Source: Auxenochlorella pyrenoidosa (lineage: Eukaryota > Chlorophyta > Trebouxiophyceae > Chlorellales > Chlorellaceae). From it: a DNA stretch of 24,905 bases. A program made the position numbers and the translations under genes. The stretch is from NCBI GenBank assembly GCA_001430745.1, contig KQ482003.1, positions 1,576,638-1,601,542 on the forward strand. The letters run 5' to 3'. The notes under the pieces are model-generated. The model ran no database searches. It saw only the letters and a list, made by a program, of their open reading frames with translations, and was not told the DNA's origin. The first letter of the stretch is position 1, and each line of letters starts with the position of its first letter. Positions 1-10,600 of this stretch are shown here, piece by piece.

Positions 1-2663
1 CGGCGGCGGCGGCGGCGGCGGGCCGCGCGTGCGCGTCTTCCAGACAGGTCAGCGCAAGCGCAGGCGCGGACCAGAGGATGGCGAATGTGAGGGCGGGCAG
101 CGAGGGCGCTGCGTCAGCGGTGCTCCCAGGGCCAGGGGGGCGGCAGGCATGGGGCGACCAGCTGGCTGCAGAGGGGAGCGACACTGGTCTAGCAGCCGAC
201 GAGACACCCGTCTCCCACTGGGCGTGCCCCCTGCTCCCTTGCCGCCAGCACGGCCCAAATTTCCCATCATGCTGCGTTTTTCAGGCATACGCTGCCGAAT
301 ACTTCTTGCTGCTTGAGCCCTGCAGGGCCCGGCGGCGGCGCCGGCGGCCCGCGGCCCAGCCGCTTCCGCAGCGCTGGCAACTTTGGCGGCATGGGCGGCA
401 TGGGGGGCATGTTTGGCGGCGAGGAGGATGAGGGCCTAGGCGGCATGTTTGGGGGCATGGGCGGCATGGGCGGCATGCCTGGCGGCGGCTACGGCAGGCA
501 GGCGCCGATGGAGCCGCAGAAGGTGGAGGTGAGTGCCGGCTGCCAGCCTCGGCTTGCTGCCTGTGCTGGGCTGCGCTGGTGCGGCAGTGCCAAGGCGCGC
601 GCTGCCTGCGCTGCTGTGCGTGCCCCGCAAGGCTCTGTGTAGGCAACCCCCGCTGCTGCGGCCCCCTCTCTGAGGCTGAGGCATCCGGGGACTGCCCATC
701 CTGCCTTGGGTAAGGCTCCCTTGTTCTTGTCCTCGCCGCCCGCCCTGCATGTGCCTCCTTTATTCCCCAGGGGCATCCCTGCAGGTTTGGAGTGTGCGTC
801 ATGCTGTGCCCGCTGTCGTCCCCCCTCCAGGTGCCCCTCAGCCTCACACTGGAGGAGCTGTACAACGGCTGCGTCAAGCGGCGCAAGGCAAGGGCGTGCC
901 TGGGCTAGCGGCCCAACCTGTTCTTACTGACCTGCAGCCTGGTTGGCAAGATATGCAGCGCACGCGGCTTGGGTGCCTGGCTGGCTGCTCGGTGGGGGAA
1001 CGCAGCCTGAGTGGGGCAGCCAGCCGTACTGCATGGCCTCCGAAGCTTCCCCTCTCAAAGGGAAGCCTGGCTGCTGCCTTGCGCGCGGCCCAGGCCCTTC
1101 CAAGCGGACGCAGGGCAACATTGTGGAACCCCAAGCCTGCTCCGCCCTTGTGGTGCCACCTCCCTATGGCGCGCCCCCCGGCCCCCCTCCCCCCCTCTTC
1201 AACACACACACTCACACACTCACACACATGGCTCCACCCGCAGGTGACGCGCAACATCGTGGATGCCGCCTCCAGCAAGGCCGTGCCGGTGGAGGAGACG
1301 CTGGAGATCTGTGTCAAGCCCGGGTGGAGGGAGGGCACCCGGATCACCTTTGCGGGTGGGTTGCGAGTGGGCGGCCTGCTGCCCTGTGCGGCGCGTTGTC
1401 TAGCAGAGGGTGGGCCCTGGGTGCGGGCTGGTGAAGCCGAATCCTAGACATGAACAAGTTGTGGCCAAGTCAGAGCAGACGTCCAGCCGCAGCGGCGCGC
1501 GCGGCCCGCCGAGCACTCCACCTCCCGCCCGGCGGCTCTCGCTCAGCAAACCGGCCGCCCAGCCGCACGCAGCGCGTTCAAGCCTGTGAATGCGTGCTCC
1601 GGTGCCGTCAAGAGCCCGCCCCTGCCGGCCCCCTGCCCCGCGCCCCCCCTGCTGCAGGCAAGGGCGACGAGCTGCCGGGCCAGCCGGCGCAGGACATTGT
1701 GTTTGTGGTGCGGCAGAAGCCGCACCCGACCTTCACCCGCGAGGGCGACGACCTGGTCACCCAGATGCGCATCCCGCTCAGGTGGGCTGCGCCCGGCTGC
1801 GCCCGCATTGCGCGGCGCCCACGCCACCCGTCGGTGTGCAGTGCCCGCAGAGCGCAGAGCTGTCCCGAGCGCAGACGCGCACTCCCTCCCCCCACCCCAC
1901 GCCCCCGCCCCCGCAGCAAGGCGTTGGGCGGCGGCAGCGTGGACGTGCACACCCTGGACAGCCAGCCGCGCATCCTGCGGGTGCCACTCAGGGAGGTGGT
2001 GCGGCCGGGCTACGAGCGCGTGGTGGCGGGGGAAGGCAAGCTCAGGGTCCTGCAGGGCATGATGCGCGATGCACTGCATCTCCGCCCCGTTCTGCCTTCA
2101 TGCCTCGGCCCCAGCGCGGGCGCCCCAGCCAGATGTGTCCTCTTGCTTCCCCTGCGTGCCTGCGAGCAAGCCGCTCTATGGTGCACTGCGCGGCACGGCT
2201 CTGTGTGTATGTGTGTGTGTGTGTGTGTCTGTGTTGGGGGCTGGGGGCGGCGGACCCCGCGTCTGGGGCGCCCACCACGGGCCGCGCCTGGACTCGCTCC
2301 CCTTTCCCCACTCGGCGCCCCGCGGCTCCTCTGTTGCAGGCATGCCCAACAGCAGGACGGGGGTGAAGGGCAACCTGCGCATCAGGTGGGGAGGTTGGCA
2401 GGGCGAGGCTGGCCGGCTGTACACACTGCACTGCTGTGGGGCAGACCTGGCAGTCGTTGCTGTCGGCTGCCTCAAGCGCCCGCCTGCTTTGCCTATGTTT
2501 CCGGCCAAGCAGCCTGCCGCCCCGCCTGCCCGCCCACCTGCCTGCCCGCCCCACCCACGTGCCCCTCCCTGCTGCCCCCAGGTTTGACGTCGCCTTTCCG
2601 CGGCAGCAGCTGAGCGAGCAGGAGCGGCGCCAGCTGGAGGAGCTTTTGAAGGGGAAGATGTGA
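1..2663 (+). CDS. DnaJ class B (DNAJB1/4/5/13-type) co-chaperone, 3' part of the gene
   Basis: Partial gene; the J domain with its HPD motif lies off the left edge. Inferred exons: <1-47, 326-528, 831-887, 1244-1355, 1658-1781, 1917-2035, 2340-2385, 2582-2663 (TGA 2661-2663), giving about 262 visible residues with all phases matching. The first two exons encode a Gly/Phe/Met-rich linker (GGMGGMGGMFGG). Then come the two beta-sandwich client-binding domains of class B J-proteins: VPLSLTLEELYNGCVKRRK, VEETLEICVKPGWREGTRI, DIVFVVRQKPHPTFTREGDDL, the IPLSKALGG stretch and RPGYERVVAGEGMP, ending in EELLKGKM. No zinc-finger CxxCxGxG repeats are present, so it is not class A. The protein delivers clients to cytosolic Hsp70 and stimulates its ATPase (family knowledge). 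Introns after 887 and 2035 start with GC; conserved sequence across the joints (KRRK/VTR, GEG/MP) supports them. The most 5' junction (47/326) is the least certain, since the linker is low complexity. Confidence 0.9.
1202..1228. repeat. CA-rich microsatellite in a DNAJB intron
   Basis: A (CA)n-type tract interrupted by CT. It lies about 15 bases before the 3' splice site at 1243 and so forms part of the region upstream of the acceptor. No coding role is seen. Confidence 0.8.
2202..2234. repeat. TG microsatellite in a DNAJB intron
   Basis: A near-perfect TG dinucleotide run with one TA and one TC interruption, inside the intron between 2035 and 2340. Likely length-polymorphic; no other function is visible. 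Confidence 0.85.
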
Positions 2664-3530
2664 TGCTCGCAAGCAGAGGGCAGCAGACTGGCGCAAGGCG
2701 GCGGGAAGGAGGCACACGGGCAAGAGGCTTGCAGTTTCCCACGGGCCTGTGCCCAGCTCGCTGGAGCTTGCTTGCAACCAGCCGGGCTGGGCTACACAGC
2801 GTGCCGCGTGGACAGCGCCGCACCCCAGGGGGCCGCCTCCTCTCACGCCTCCTGCTGCGCGGGTCTGTCCTGTGCTCCCCCTCCCCTTGTAAGGCCTGTG
2901 GCTGCTGCAATGCTCCCATAGCAGGCCCACATGCAGTTGGTGCCCTCATTTAAGTCTCGTTTTGAGGCATGGGTTGATCGCAAACCACCCCAGCACTCTC
3001 CCCTGGACCGCCACAGGCTGAGCACTTGTGCATGCCCCAGCTCTGCCGAGCACCGATGCTCGCTGTGGGCGAACTGAGCGTCACAAGCCATGGCAGTGTT
3101 GGGGCAGACGAATGAAGGAAGAAAGTAATGCGGCAAGTGAAGATGGGTGTGAGAGGCGAGCTGCATGGCGACTGGTGCCATGACCAAACTTGGAAAAAGG
3201 CAGGGGAGAGCAGGAGAGGCAAAACCACCTCTGTGGTAGCGGACATGCTTTGGGAGCGGAATGCAATTTGACAGACCTGAGTGTAAGCTCAAGCGCTGAG
3301 ATTGGTAGGGGGTAGCAAGGATGGGTTGGGAGCTGTTGCGGCAGAGTGCGTGCCAGGGTGTGTGCCTGGTGGAGTAGATACAGACTTGGGTTGGAAAAAC
3401 GCACATCATCAGGGGGCGCACAACACGGTAAGGAGGGGGGGGGGGAGTGGGGGGGAGGCAGCGACCTTTGGTGCACACGAGCAGGAGGGCACAGAAGCTA
3501 GGGCAGGGGGCAATGCTCAGCAGGCCTGGC
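2664..3530. other. Convergent intergenic region (two 3' UTRs)
   Basis: It separates the ends of the DNAJB gene (plus) and the receptor-kinase gene (minus). No reading frame here has the G/C-ending codons or recognisable motifs of the neighbours. The stretch is less GC-rich than the genes and contains a poly-G run at about 3430-3457. TGTAA occurs at 2888-2892 and 3282-3286 on the plus strand. I saw no TGTAA on the minus strand for the kinase gene. Confidence 0.7.
2888..2892 (+). promoter_or_regulatory. Putative TGTAA poly(A) signal of the DNAJB gene
   Basis: TGTAA is the usual chlorophyte near-upstream polyadenylation element. It lies 225 bases after the DNAJB stop codon, a plausible 3' UTR length. 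A second copy at 3282 is a less likely alternative. Confidence 0.5.
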
Positions 3531-4643
3531 CTACCCAGGCCTCTCATCCTTGCTGTTGGGTGGGCTGGCGGCGCCCATCAACAGGCTGCCCTGCTCGCTG
3601 CCCATGCCGGAGCTGCCGGCTGCTGTGGTTGCCTGGCTGCCACCCGCCGCACCCGCTGCACCAGCCTGGCTGCTGCCTGCGCTGGCGCCCGAGGCCCACC
3701 AGGGGCTGGACTGGAACGAGCCGCCCAGGCTGGGCCCGGTAGGCAGGCTTCCGCCCTCAAGGCTGGCGCCCGCCGTGCTGGCGCCACCTGCCTGGCTGGT
3801 GGCGGCGCCAGAGGCCCACCAGGGGCTCTGGCGGAACACGCCGCCCGCACCAGCCGCAGGGGCAGCACCCGGCACGGAGCCGCCAGCCAGCGAGCCATCC
3901 ACGGGGGAGCCAGCAGCGGTGCGACCGAGCGCTGCGGCGGGGCGCCCCGCCGCCCAGGCACTGCCCTCAAAGATGGAGGGCCCCGCAAAGCCTGCCGCGC
4001 CGGCGGCGACGGCCGCCCCGGGCTTGCCCGCCGCCCAGGCAGAGCCCGCGTACATGTCACCGCCGGCGTCGCTGCTGCCGCCTCCGCCGGAGGAGCTGCC
4101 GCCGTACCAGGCGCTGGAGTTGGAGCCGCCCTCCTGGCCGGCGGCAACAGGCATGCCGGCAAAGGAGCCTGGCGGGCCGGCGCTGCTGTTGTTGCCACTG
4201 GCACGGCTGCCGGCAGCCGGGGCGGGGCCTGAGCCTCGAGAGTGCGCCGAGGCGGGGCCTCCCACCGGCATGCCATCAAAGGAGAGCATGGAGTCCAGCC
4301 CGTTGGGCTGGCTGCCGTCGGCAGGGGTGGAGCCGGCGCGCCAGAGGGAGGAGTCCACAGACCCCGCAGCCGTGTGGCCGCGCACAGGGGCGCCGCCGCT
4401 GGAGCCGCTGCCGCCGCCGCCGCCCGAGGAGGAGGCTCCCCCAGGGGCCCAGGCGTCGCGCGAGATGCCGCTGCCCTGCTCGCTGCTGCCCAGGCTGCGC
4501 CCGGGCAGGCCCTCCAGGGCCCGGGGGTCCAGGCTGCTGGTTGTGCTGCCGCTGCCAACATGGCCACCATGGCGGTGCCCCGGCGGCCTGGGTTCGGAGG
4601 GGCCTGCGTGGCAGGCCTCTGCCGCCAGGCGCTCCTTCTCAGC
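3531..4643 (-). other. Trp-motif low-complexity tail of the receptor kinase (last exon)
   Basis: The 370-residue C-terminal exon is Gly/Ser/Ala/Pro-rich. It carries degenerate repeats around Trp: DAWAPGG, SSLWRAGS, SSAWYGGS, GSAWAAGKP, GSAWAAGRP, QSPWWASGA, SSPWWASGA. There are also paired FDGMPVGG/FAGMPVAAG motifs. No folded domain is recognised. It begins with a short charged stretch (AEKERLAAEA) continuing from the kinase C-lobe. Confidence 0.75.
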
Positions 4644-7600
4644 CTGACAAGACAGGGGGGCGTTTGGGGCGGGGGCCAAGCAGTCAGCTGGACGTACAGT
4701 GCCCCCGTATTGCCCGCAGAGCATGCCCCTGGTGTTGGGGGGTTGAGGGTTGCATGGCGGAAGCATGGCCAGCACAGCCCGCAGACGCGGCTGCTATGCA
4801 GCAACACAAGGCCTCAAGGGCCAGCGCGACGCCGGGCCGCAGCACGTCCAGGGCAGGCGGCCCCTTGGAACGCCAGCCTCCCAGCTCAGTCCAGCAGCCC
4901 CCGGGCTCACGATCAGGCGGTGGATGATGTCCTCCATGTCTGGCCGCCGGGCGGGGTCGACGTCCAGGCACTCGCGGATGAGGGCAGCCACCGCCGGGGG
5001 CGCCTCCTGGGGGCACCGCACGTCGCGGATCTGGCCCCGCACTGGCAGCTCGCGTGTGCACAGCTCCCACAGCACTGCGCAGGGGGTGGGGGGTTGGAGG
5101 GGAGGGCCAGCGGAGGGTCGGGTGGGGAGGAGCGTGGGAAAAGGGCAGGGCGGGCTGAGTGAGCTGCCGCTGTCGGTATGCTGAGCCTGCATGTTGGACA
5201 GCCCGGTTGGGGGGGCGGCATCCGAGTGCACCAGCGCCGCCAGGACCAAGGGCGCAGCGGATGGTGAGGGCGCGACAGGGGTGGCAGCATGGCATGCCAT
5301 GTGTGACAGCCACGGGCTGCGCTTCAAGCAGGCAGATGCACGCACTGCAGGCCGAGCGTGTGCGGTGCACGCACCCAGGCCAAAGGAGTAGACGTCCGCC
5401 TTGGCTGTGCACTTGAGGCCGATCAGTTGCTCGGGGGCCTGCCGGGCAGGGGGAGGGCGGCCGTGTGAGGTGCAAAACACCGCGTCAGCCACGTGCACAG
5501 CTGGGGTTAGTCCTGGCCTGCACTAAGGCACAACACTGTGGGCATGCTCAAGATTCCAGGATTCCAGCAAGCAGCACAGGCCCTCACCGCCCAGTTGAAT
5601 GTGCCGCCATCGCCGGTGATGTAGGAGTGGTACAGAAATTGAGCCCAGCCCACATCTGCGGCAGAAGGCAGGGGAGTGGCAAAGGTTAAAAAAAGCTCCA
5701 GGCGCGGGTGCAGTGGGAGCCTGCATGAGAGAGCAGGGCATGACCCTGCCCACGTGGCGAGAGCAGGCAAGGGTGGGGCCGAGCATAGCAAAGGGGAAAG
5801 GCCAGGGCAGGCTGGCAGAACAGGCGAACCCCAAGGACTGCCGCCGCCCAGGCAGCACGCAGGCTGCCAGCGTGCCCCGCCCAGTGCGGTGAGCCACCCG
5901 GCACTCGGCGGCGAGGGGCAGTGCCAGGGAGCAGCACGAGGGCCGGGGGGCGCAGGCGCGGGGCGGCCCCTCGCCTGCCAGCTTGGCGCGGTTGTCGGCG
6001 GACAGCAGGATGTTGGGGGACTTGCAGTCAAAGTGGATGATGCTGCGCGAGTGCAGGAAGTGCAGCGCCTGGGCGACGTCGATGGCGATGTCGTGGCCGT
6101 GCCGGTACCAGCTCACGCGGTTGGCCTGCTGGGCAATCACGGGACCAGGGGGCTGCGGGGTCGGCCACCAGGGGGCTCAAAGGGCAGGCTGTGGGGGCCC
6201 CGGCAACAGCCCCGAGACAAAAGGCACACAGAACAGCGCAGGCGGCAGCATTGCTGGGCACCAGCCTGCACTGTTCTGGCCAGCCCGCAGTGCACCAGCC
6301 AGCCAGGCAGGGGCAGCAAGATTGAGGGCGTGTGGCCCCTGCCGGCCGCGCCGCAGCCGACGCGCCGCCCACTACGGCCGCCGGCCCGCCAGCCACGCAC
6401 TCCTGCCCAGCGCATGCACGCGACGAGCCGCCCCAGCGCCCCGCCCGCGCCCCGGCCAGGCCCGGCGCCCTGCCTGCAGCGCGCGGTACAGGTCTGTGTC
6501 CATGAGCTCGGTGACCAGCATGGTGGTGTCGCCGTCCACGCACGCGCCCTGGAAGCGCACGATGTGGGCGTGGCGGCAGGCCCGCAGGATGGACGCCTCG
6601 CGCCAGAAGTCGGCCGCCGGCAGCTCGTCCTGCGTCTGGAACACCTTGACCGCCACAGGGTGCACGCCGTGCAGGTAGGCCTTGTAGACCTGCGCGAGGA
6701 GGGGGTTGTGGGGGTTGTGGGGATTGTAGGGGGGCTGGCCGGGGGGGTGGAAGGGGCATGTTTGAGAGGGGCAGGACAGTGGGCAGTCAAGACAGTGCGT
6801 GTGTGCTCAGGCTTGGTTGGTCTCCGACCAGCGCAGCCTCGCCGCGTGTGTTTAGGCTGGGTGAATGTTTTGCAGAAGAAGGCAGCGGGCGCGCGTTGGG
6901 CCAGCCTGGCTGTCAGGCGCAGCTGCCGATGGGGAGGGGAGGCGTGGCAAGAGCTGGCGCGGCGTGCAGGTCGCGCCCAGCTTGCCTGCCCGTAGGCGCC
7001 GGCGCCCAGCTGCACCAGGTTGCCATCCTGGCTACGGCAGAACATGATGTCGGCCTGCGCGGGGGGCCGATGGCGGCGGGCATGAGCAGCTAGCGCCATT
7101 TGTGCGCACGGCCTTGCCATGTGGCCAGCGCGGCACGGCTCACGCGCCCAGCTTGCATTGCAACTGGCAAAACGTTTGCTGAGCTTGTAAGCCCCCCCCA
7201 CTAACCCCTGGGGCCTCAACACACGCACGCACACACCTGGTCAATGCGGCAGTCCTTGAGCACCTCCTCCGCCAGCGCGCTGTGCGCGCTGCGCCTGCGG
7301 GCAGCCGTGGCGGCGATGATGTCGGCCAGCGGGTCCTTGCCGTCGCGCTGCGGTGGCGTGGAGGACGAAGCAGAGCAGGCGGGAAAGTGTCGGGAGAGGG
7401 CTGAGATAATGCAGCCTGGGCAGGGCAGCGTGGTGCAGCGGGGACAGCACCACGCCAGCCGCGCCTGCCCGCCGCTCCCTCGCCGAGTCCTTCCCCCAGT
7501 TGGCAGCCGCCCTGCCAGCCTTGGCCAGGTTCCCCCCCACCCCCGCCTCACCGCCGCCAGCTCAGCATCCCCGCCCTTGAGCGTCTGCCAGCGCCGCTGC

Positions 7601-10600
7601 TCGCGGTGGCGCAGCACCAGCACGGCGATAAGGGTCGAGCAGGCGGCCACAAGGGATGCCCCCGACGCGAGCAGGCCGATCTGCAGGCTGGTCAGGCTGC
7701 GCCCGCCCCGGTCCGGGGTGTAGGGCACCCAGCCGGGCAGGGTGGAGTTGCAGCTGGGGCGCAGCTGCGGAGAGGGAGGTGGCGAGGCGGGGAAGGTGAG
7801 CGGCTGGGGGCAGCAGTCGGCGACGAAGCAGGGAGGGACAGACGAGCGCAGCATCAGATCAGCAGCGCAGGAGTATGGGGGCTCGACTGCTGGGCGAGCA
7901 AGGGTGGGCATGCACGCGCCGCACCTGCACTGGCTGGGTGCAGGCGGCGCCCTCCCCAAGGCACGTGACAAACTGCCCGGTGTAGGGCAGCGGCCGGCAC
8001 ACGTGGTTGTTGCCCGGCGCCAGCACGCTGCGGGGTGGCGAGGAGGGGAGGCAGCCATCATCAGTTGGTGATGCAGAGCCCGCTGGCGGGCAGTGGGCGC
8101 CAGGTCTTGGGCGAATAAGCGTGGGCCAGCCACAGGCCCAGGCTGCGGCCGGGTCGGCAGGCAGGGCGGCGGGAGGGCTCTGCAGGCAGGCCCGGCTGGC
8201 GGGGCGGGCGCTCACAGGTAGTGCATGGCGGGCATGCGGCCCCAGGTGGCGGGCACCTCGCCGCTGAAGTTGTTGCCGGCGATGGCGAGGGAGGTGAGGG
8301 CGGAGAGGGCCGAGGGGCGGGAGCCCCAGCTGGCGGGCAGGCTGCCGCTGAGGCGGTTGTATGAGAGGTCGAGGGAGTAGAGGGAGGCCAGCGAGTTGTC
8401 CACGGCGCCCCACTCCTCGGGCAGGCCGCCCGTCAGGCGGTTGTGCGCTAGGGACCAGGTGAGGAGCTGCTGCAGCGTGGCGTTGAGGCCCCACCCCGCG
8501 GGCAGGCGCCCCGACAGGCCGTTGTGCCGCAGGTCCAGCACCCGCAGGCGGGTGAAGGAGTTGGGCGCCCCCCAGCCGGCCGGCAGGCTGCCGGTCAGGT
8601 TGTTGCGGCTCACGTCCAGCCAGGACAGCGCGGGCAGCGCGTCGGGGCGGCCCCACGACGCCGGCAGGCTGCCGCGCAGGCGGTTGCGCGCCAGCGACAG
8701 CGTGACCAGCTGGGGCAGGGCCCCGGGGGCGGCCCAGCTGTCTGGCAGGGCCCCCTCGATGCCGTTGAGCGAGGCGTCGAGCAGGCGCAGCGTGCCCAGC
8801 GCGCCCCAGCTGGCCGGCAGCTCGCCCGCCAGCGAGTTGTTGAGCAGCAGCAGCTCCTGAAGAGCGGGGAAGCAGCGCGCGCAGCCCCACGCGGGGGGCA
8901 GGGCGCCCGACACCCCATTCTCCTGCAGGTCCAGGCTGACCAGCCGGGGGAAGCGGTCGGGGGCGGCCCAGGCGTCGGGCAGCGCGCCAGACAGCGCACA
9001 CCTGGGCGGGGAGGGGGGCAGAGGGGCGGGGCGGGGCCAGCCCGTGAGCGCGGCCAGGCGGCGTGGCGGCACGCGCCACGGCAGCATCGCGCCGCCAGCC
9101 ACAGCGGTGGGCAGGGCGGTGACGCGGCTTTGAAGGCCCGGCCCTCGGGCGCGCACCTCGAGACCTGCAGGCTGACCAGCTCGCGGAGGCCGCCGCCGCT
9201 GCCCCAGCTGGCTGGCAGCTGGCCAGTGAAACGGTTCTCCGACAGCACCAGCGTCTGCAGGGCGGGGAAGGCGGGGGCCTTGCCCCACGAGGCGGGCAGG
9301 GAGCCGCCGAAGTCGTTCTTCTCCAGCACCCTGCGCCCAGGGGGGAGGGTGGGGCAGAGGGTGGGTGTGGGGCTGCCAGGGCCACAGCAGCGGTCCTGCT
9401 CAAGTGGCCGGGCACCGAGGTGGTGGGCAACCAGCAGCAGCTGTGCACTGGGCGGTGGCGCTGGTCATGCAGGGCACAACGCCCTCGCGGCGCCTGCCCC
9501 ACCGCCCCCCCCGCACTCACAGCCTGCGCAGCTGTGGGAAGGCCCCGCGGTTGCCCCACTCTGGCGGCAGCGCCCCGCTGAGGTTGTTGTCGCTCAGCGA
9601 CAGGTCACCCAGGGCCGGCCAGGAGCCGGGGGTGCCCCAGCTGCATCAGCGCAGGAGGAGGGGGGGGCCGGGGAGGGGTATGTGCGTGGGTGTGCGAGTG
9701 TGTGTAAATTATGCCCATTTCATGGGGACATGTTAGGGTGCGATGTATACGTGGTGCAGGCGCTGCGCCGCTGGTCCAGGGCGCCCCTCCAGGGCCTGGC
9801 CACGAGGGGCTGTACAGCACGGCGGCTGCATCGTGTGCTGTCGGCGCGACATCAAGGCATGGCCAAGAAGCGCACGCTCCGCCGCACGCTGCAGCATGGC
9901 TGCGTGCCTCCCCCGCTCCCCGCTGGCCTGCGGCAGCGCGCGCACCTGCGCGGCAGCGAGCCATTGAGGCGGCTGGCCAGCAGGCTGAGCGTCTGCAGGG
10001 CGGGGAAGGCACCGGGGGCGGCCCACTCGTCCGGCAGGTCACCGGTGAAGCGGTTGCCGCTCAGGTCGCTGCGCCAGGGTGGGGGGGCAGCCGGGAGGGA
10101 GGGGGCAGAGACGGAGGAGTGTCGGTTTGGAGGGGGGGAGCCAGCGCTGCAGCAAGGTGGGCGACAGCGGGCCAGGCCCAGGGGGCGCGCCTGCCACCCG
10201 CCCCTGACCATTGCCAGCACTCCGGGTTGCAGCTGTGGACAAGACAAGGGCTGGCGCCTGCGGTGGCGCTCACAGCGTCTCCAGGCGCTCCAGCTGCGCG
10301 AGCTCCATGAAGATGGGGCCCTCTGCCGGCTGGCAGGACATGAAGTCAAAGCAGGGCAGCTTGCTGCAGGCGAGCGTTGGGGGCAGGAGGGGGGGTGGCA
10401 GCAGGCCCGGAGTTAAGGGGGTGGGGCATGAGGTGGGGCGGCACAGGGGGCCACAGGGGGCCAGCCGGCTCCTGCAGACAGTACGCTGTAACGGCATTTA
10501 CTGGCTGGCTGCTGAGCTGGTGCCGCCAGGGCGGAGGCAATTGGCGGGATGCCCCACCCTTTTTCATCCCGGGCGTGCTCATGCTCACATCTCCCGCACA

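Noticed and set aside
1450..2613. Open frame of 387 codons on the plus strand
   Set aside because: Reads through DNAJB introns and only partly shares the DNAJB frame; the spliced model explains the conserved pieces.
3550..4647. Open frame of 365 codons on the plus strand, Pro/Ala/Leu-rich
   Set aside because: Exact antisense of the receptor-kinase tail exon; the repeats are explained by the complementary Gly/Ser/Trp codons.
5676..6995. Open frame of 439 codons on the plus strand
   Set aside because: Runs antisense to kinase exons 11-14 and their introns; no motifs, composition typical of GC-rich antisense.
7859..9559. Open frame of 566 codons on the minus strand
   Set aside because: Same strand as the LRR exons but a shifted frame (Ala/Pro/Arg-rich); only its end near 8027-7925 coincides with the real exon 8.
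8524..10416. Open frame of 630 codons on the plus strand
   Set aside because: Antisense shadow of the LRR exons. High GC removes stops; the product is Arg/Gly/Gln-rich with no domain and crosses introns of the minus-strand gene.
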